The notes under the pieces: generated by a model
Databases searched by the model: none
What the model was told of the DNA's origin: nothing
What the model saw: the letters and a program-made list of their open reading frames with translations, nothing else
Position numbers and translations under genes: made by a program
Assembly (NCBI GenBank): GCA_964415435.1
Contig: CAYPZT010000025.1
Coordinates: forward strand, 1 to 16,507
DNA: 16,507 nucleotides
Direction: 5' to 3'
Source: CAYPZT01 sp964415435
GTDB lineage: Bacteria; Patescibacteriota; Microgenomatia; UBA1406; GWC2-37-13
Part shown: positions 15,914-16,507 of the stretch, piece by piece
How positions within the stretch are numbered: position 1 is the stretch's first letter
Layout: the number at the start of each line of letters is the position of its first letter

Positions 15914-15986
15914 GGGCCCATAGCTCAACTGGTAGAGCAGCAGCCTTTTAAGCTGTTGGTTGTGAGTTCGAGTCTCACTGGGCTCA
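15914..15986 (+). tRNA. tRNA-Lys (anticodon UUU)
   Basis: A 73-base cloverleaf can be drawn completely. The acceptor stem pairs GGGCCCA (15914-15920) with TGGGCTC (15979-15985), with one G-T pair. The D arm is GCTC/GAGC. The anticodon arm is GCAGC-CTTTTAA-GCTGT, with TTT at positions 34-36. The T arm is GTGAG-TTCGAGT-CTCAC. The discriminator base is A. The following bases are CAC, so CCA is not encoded and must be added by the CCA-adding enzyme. No intron or integrase gene is nearby. Confidence 0.97.
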
Positions 15987-16013
15987 CACTTACTTGTAAT
16001 ACCAGCCGTCATT

Positions 16014-16032
16014 GCATACACTGGATGTATGC
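16014..16032 (+). promoter_or_regulatory. Perfect 7-bp hairpin covering the SGNH gene start codon
   Basis: GCATACA at 16014-16020 pairs exactly with TGTATGC at 16026-16032 around the loop CTGGA. The ATG of the following gene (16029-16031) lies in the 3' arm. There is no T-tract after it, so it is not an intrinsic terminator for the tRNA. It could limit translation of the SGNH gene, or mark processing of a joint tRNA-mRNA transcript; both are inference. Confidence 0.5.
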
Positions 16033-16507
16033 CTCCGTTGAAGACCTATACGAGATATTATGACGATGGTGATACGCAGAATGAACCCCCGATATCACCG
16101 CGCTTTTTCTTTTTCCTGAAAGTACAGTTTCTGATACTTCTCCTTCTTCTTATAACCAAAACATTCATTTATAAACCCGTAACGACTACCGTTCTGAGCC
16201 AAGCACCTGTACAAAATTCGGCCGTACAGGGAGCTATGACAGAACAGGCATCCATGCCATCACCTACAGCTGTAGCACCTGTTGTGCCGCCTCCTACGCT
16301 ATCCCCGAGTCCAACGCCAACCTCTGTCCTTGAAACACCAAAAAAGGAATACTCGGTTGCGGTCTACGGCGACTCGATGGTGGATACTATGGGAGAACGC
16401 CTAGAATATCTGGAGCATGCCCTCACAAAAAAATATCCCAAGACAGAGTTCACTCTTTATAACTACGGTATAGGTTCACAAACAGTTGAGGATGGATTTA
16501 ATCGATT
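16029..16507 (+). CDS. Membrane-anchored SGNH/GDSL hydrolase (partial, C-terminus outside window)
   Basis: The first 159 codons are visible. Residues about 1-25 are a cytoplasmic tail, and about 26-46 form a membrane helix (RFFFFLKVQFLILLLLITKT). A Pro/Thr/Ser/Ala-rich linker follows to about 103. The enzyme domain begins at about 106 with VAVYGDSMVDTMG, block I of SGNH hydrolases, with the likely nucleophile Ser115. NYGIGSQTVEDG at 144-155 fits block II, with the oxyanion-hole Gly. The Asn and Asp-x-x-His blocks lie beyond the window. The family hydrolyses esters; the extracellular position suggests deacetylation of sugars or cell-wall polymers. ATG 16029 gives the whole anchor; the nearby ATG 16025 is out of frame and stops after 12 codons. 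The upstream GGAT is a poor Shine-Dalgarno. Confidence 0.85.
   Translation, partial: MPPLKTYTRYYDDGDTQNEPPISPRFFFFLKVQFLILLLLLITKTFIYKPVTTTVLSQAPVQNSAVQGAMTEQASMPSPTAVAPVVPPPTLSPSPTPTSVLETPKKEYSVAVYGDSMVDTMGERLEYLEHALTKKYPKTEFTLYNYGIGSQTVEDGFNR

Noticed and set aside
15914..15986. tRNA-Lys as an integration site for a mobile element.
   Set aside because: No integrase, no repeated tRNA 3' end and no phage or plasmid genes are visible in the window.

Overview
The window reads as a piece of a Candidate Phyla Radiation (Patescibacteria) genome, most like the Microgenomates. This is a judgement from gene content, not from a marker gene. The signs are dense surface and secreted genes, a giant 'VGIG' repeat protein with the INFQG-type N-terminal domain, Thr/Pro linkers next to membrane anchors, an SGNH hydrolase with a YGDSMVDTMG-type block, almost no Shine-Dalgarno sequences, and a tRNA without an encoded CCA. 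Three of the genes end in TGA, so the standard bacterial code applies, not the TGA=Gly code of Gracilibacteria/Absconditabacteria.

Layout. (1) 1-3598, minus strand: the first ~1199 residues of a secreted repeat fibre protein whose C-terminus lies outside the window. (2) 3599-3848: a compact divergent control region with a consensus TTGACA/TATAAT promoter for the fibre gene and three copies of a two-part CTTATCA site. (3) 3849-4784, plus strand: a Fic-fold protein with a destroyed Fic active site and a C-terminal winged helix, probably the regulator that binds those sites. (4) 4820-11744, plus strand: an apparent operon. It has two tandem pairs of a secreted protein followed by a membrane-anchored two-Ig-domain partner (4820/5891 and 6885/7999), then a small anchored cupredoxin-like protein without copper ligands (8955), then a 786-residue multidomain membrane protein (9384). 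(5) 11741-15790, minus strand: prepilin peptidase, M16 zinc peptidase, and an anchored sugar-dehydrogenase-fold/LamG fusion; the first two are coupled by ATGA. (6) 15914-15986: tRNA-Lys(UUU). (7) 16029 to the end: the start of an anchored SGNH/GDSL hydrolase.

How it may work together (inference). The two secreted-protein/anchored-partner pairs resemble the WxL protein plus DUF916/DUF3324 partner arrangement of the Csc clusters of Gram-positive bacteria, although classical WxL motifs are not seen. The pseudo-Fic protein sits between the fibre gene and this operon. One site lies just upstream of the fibre promoter, at a distance typical of activators. Another lies on the regulator's own promoter, as expected for self-repression. 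The whole stretch from 1 to 11744 could therefore be a single regulated cell-surface module.
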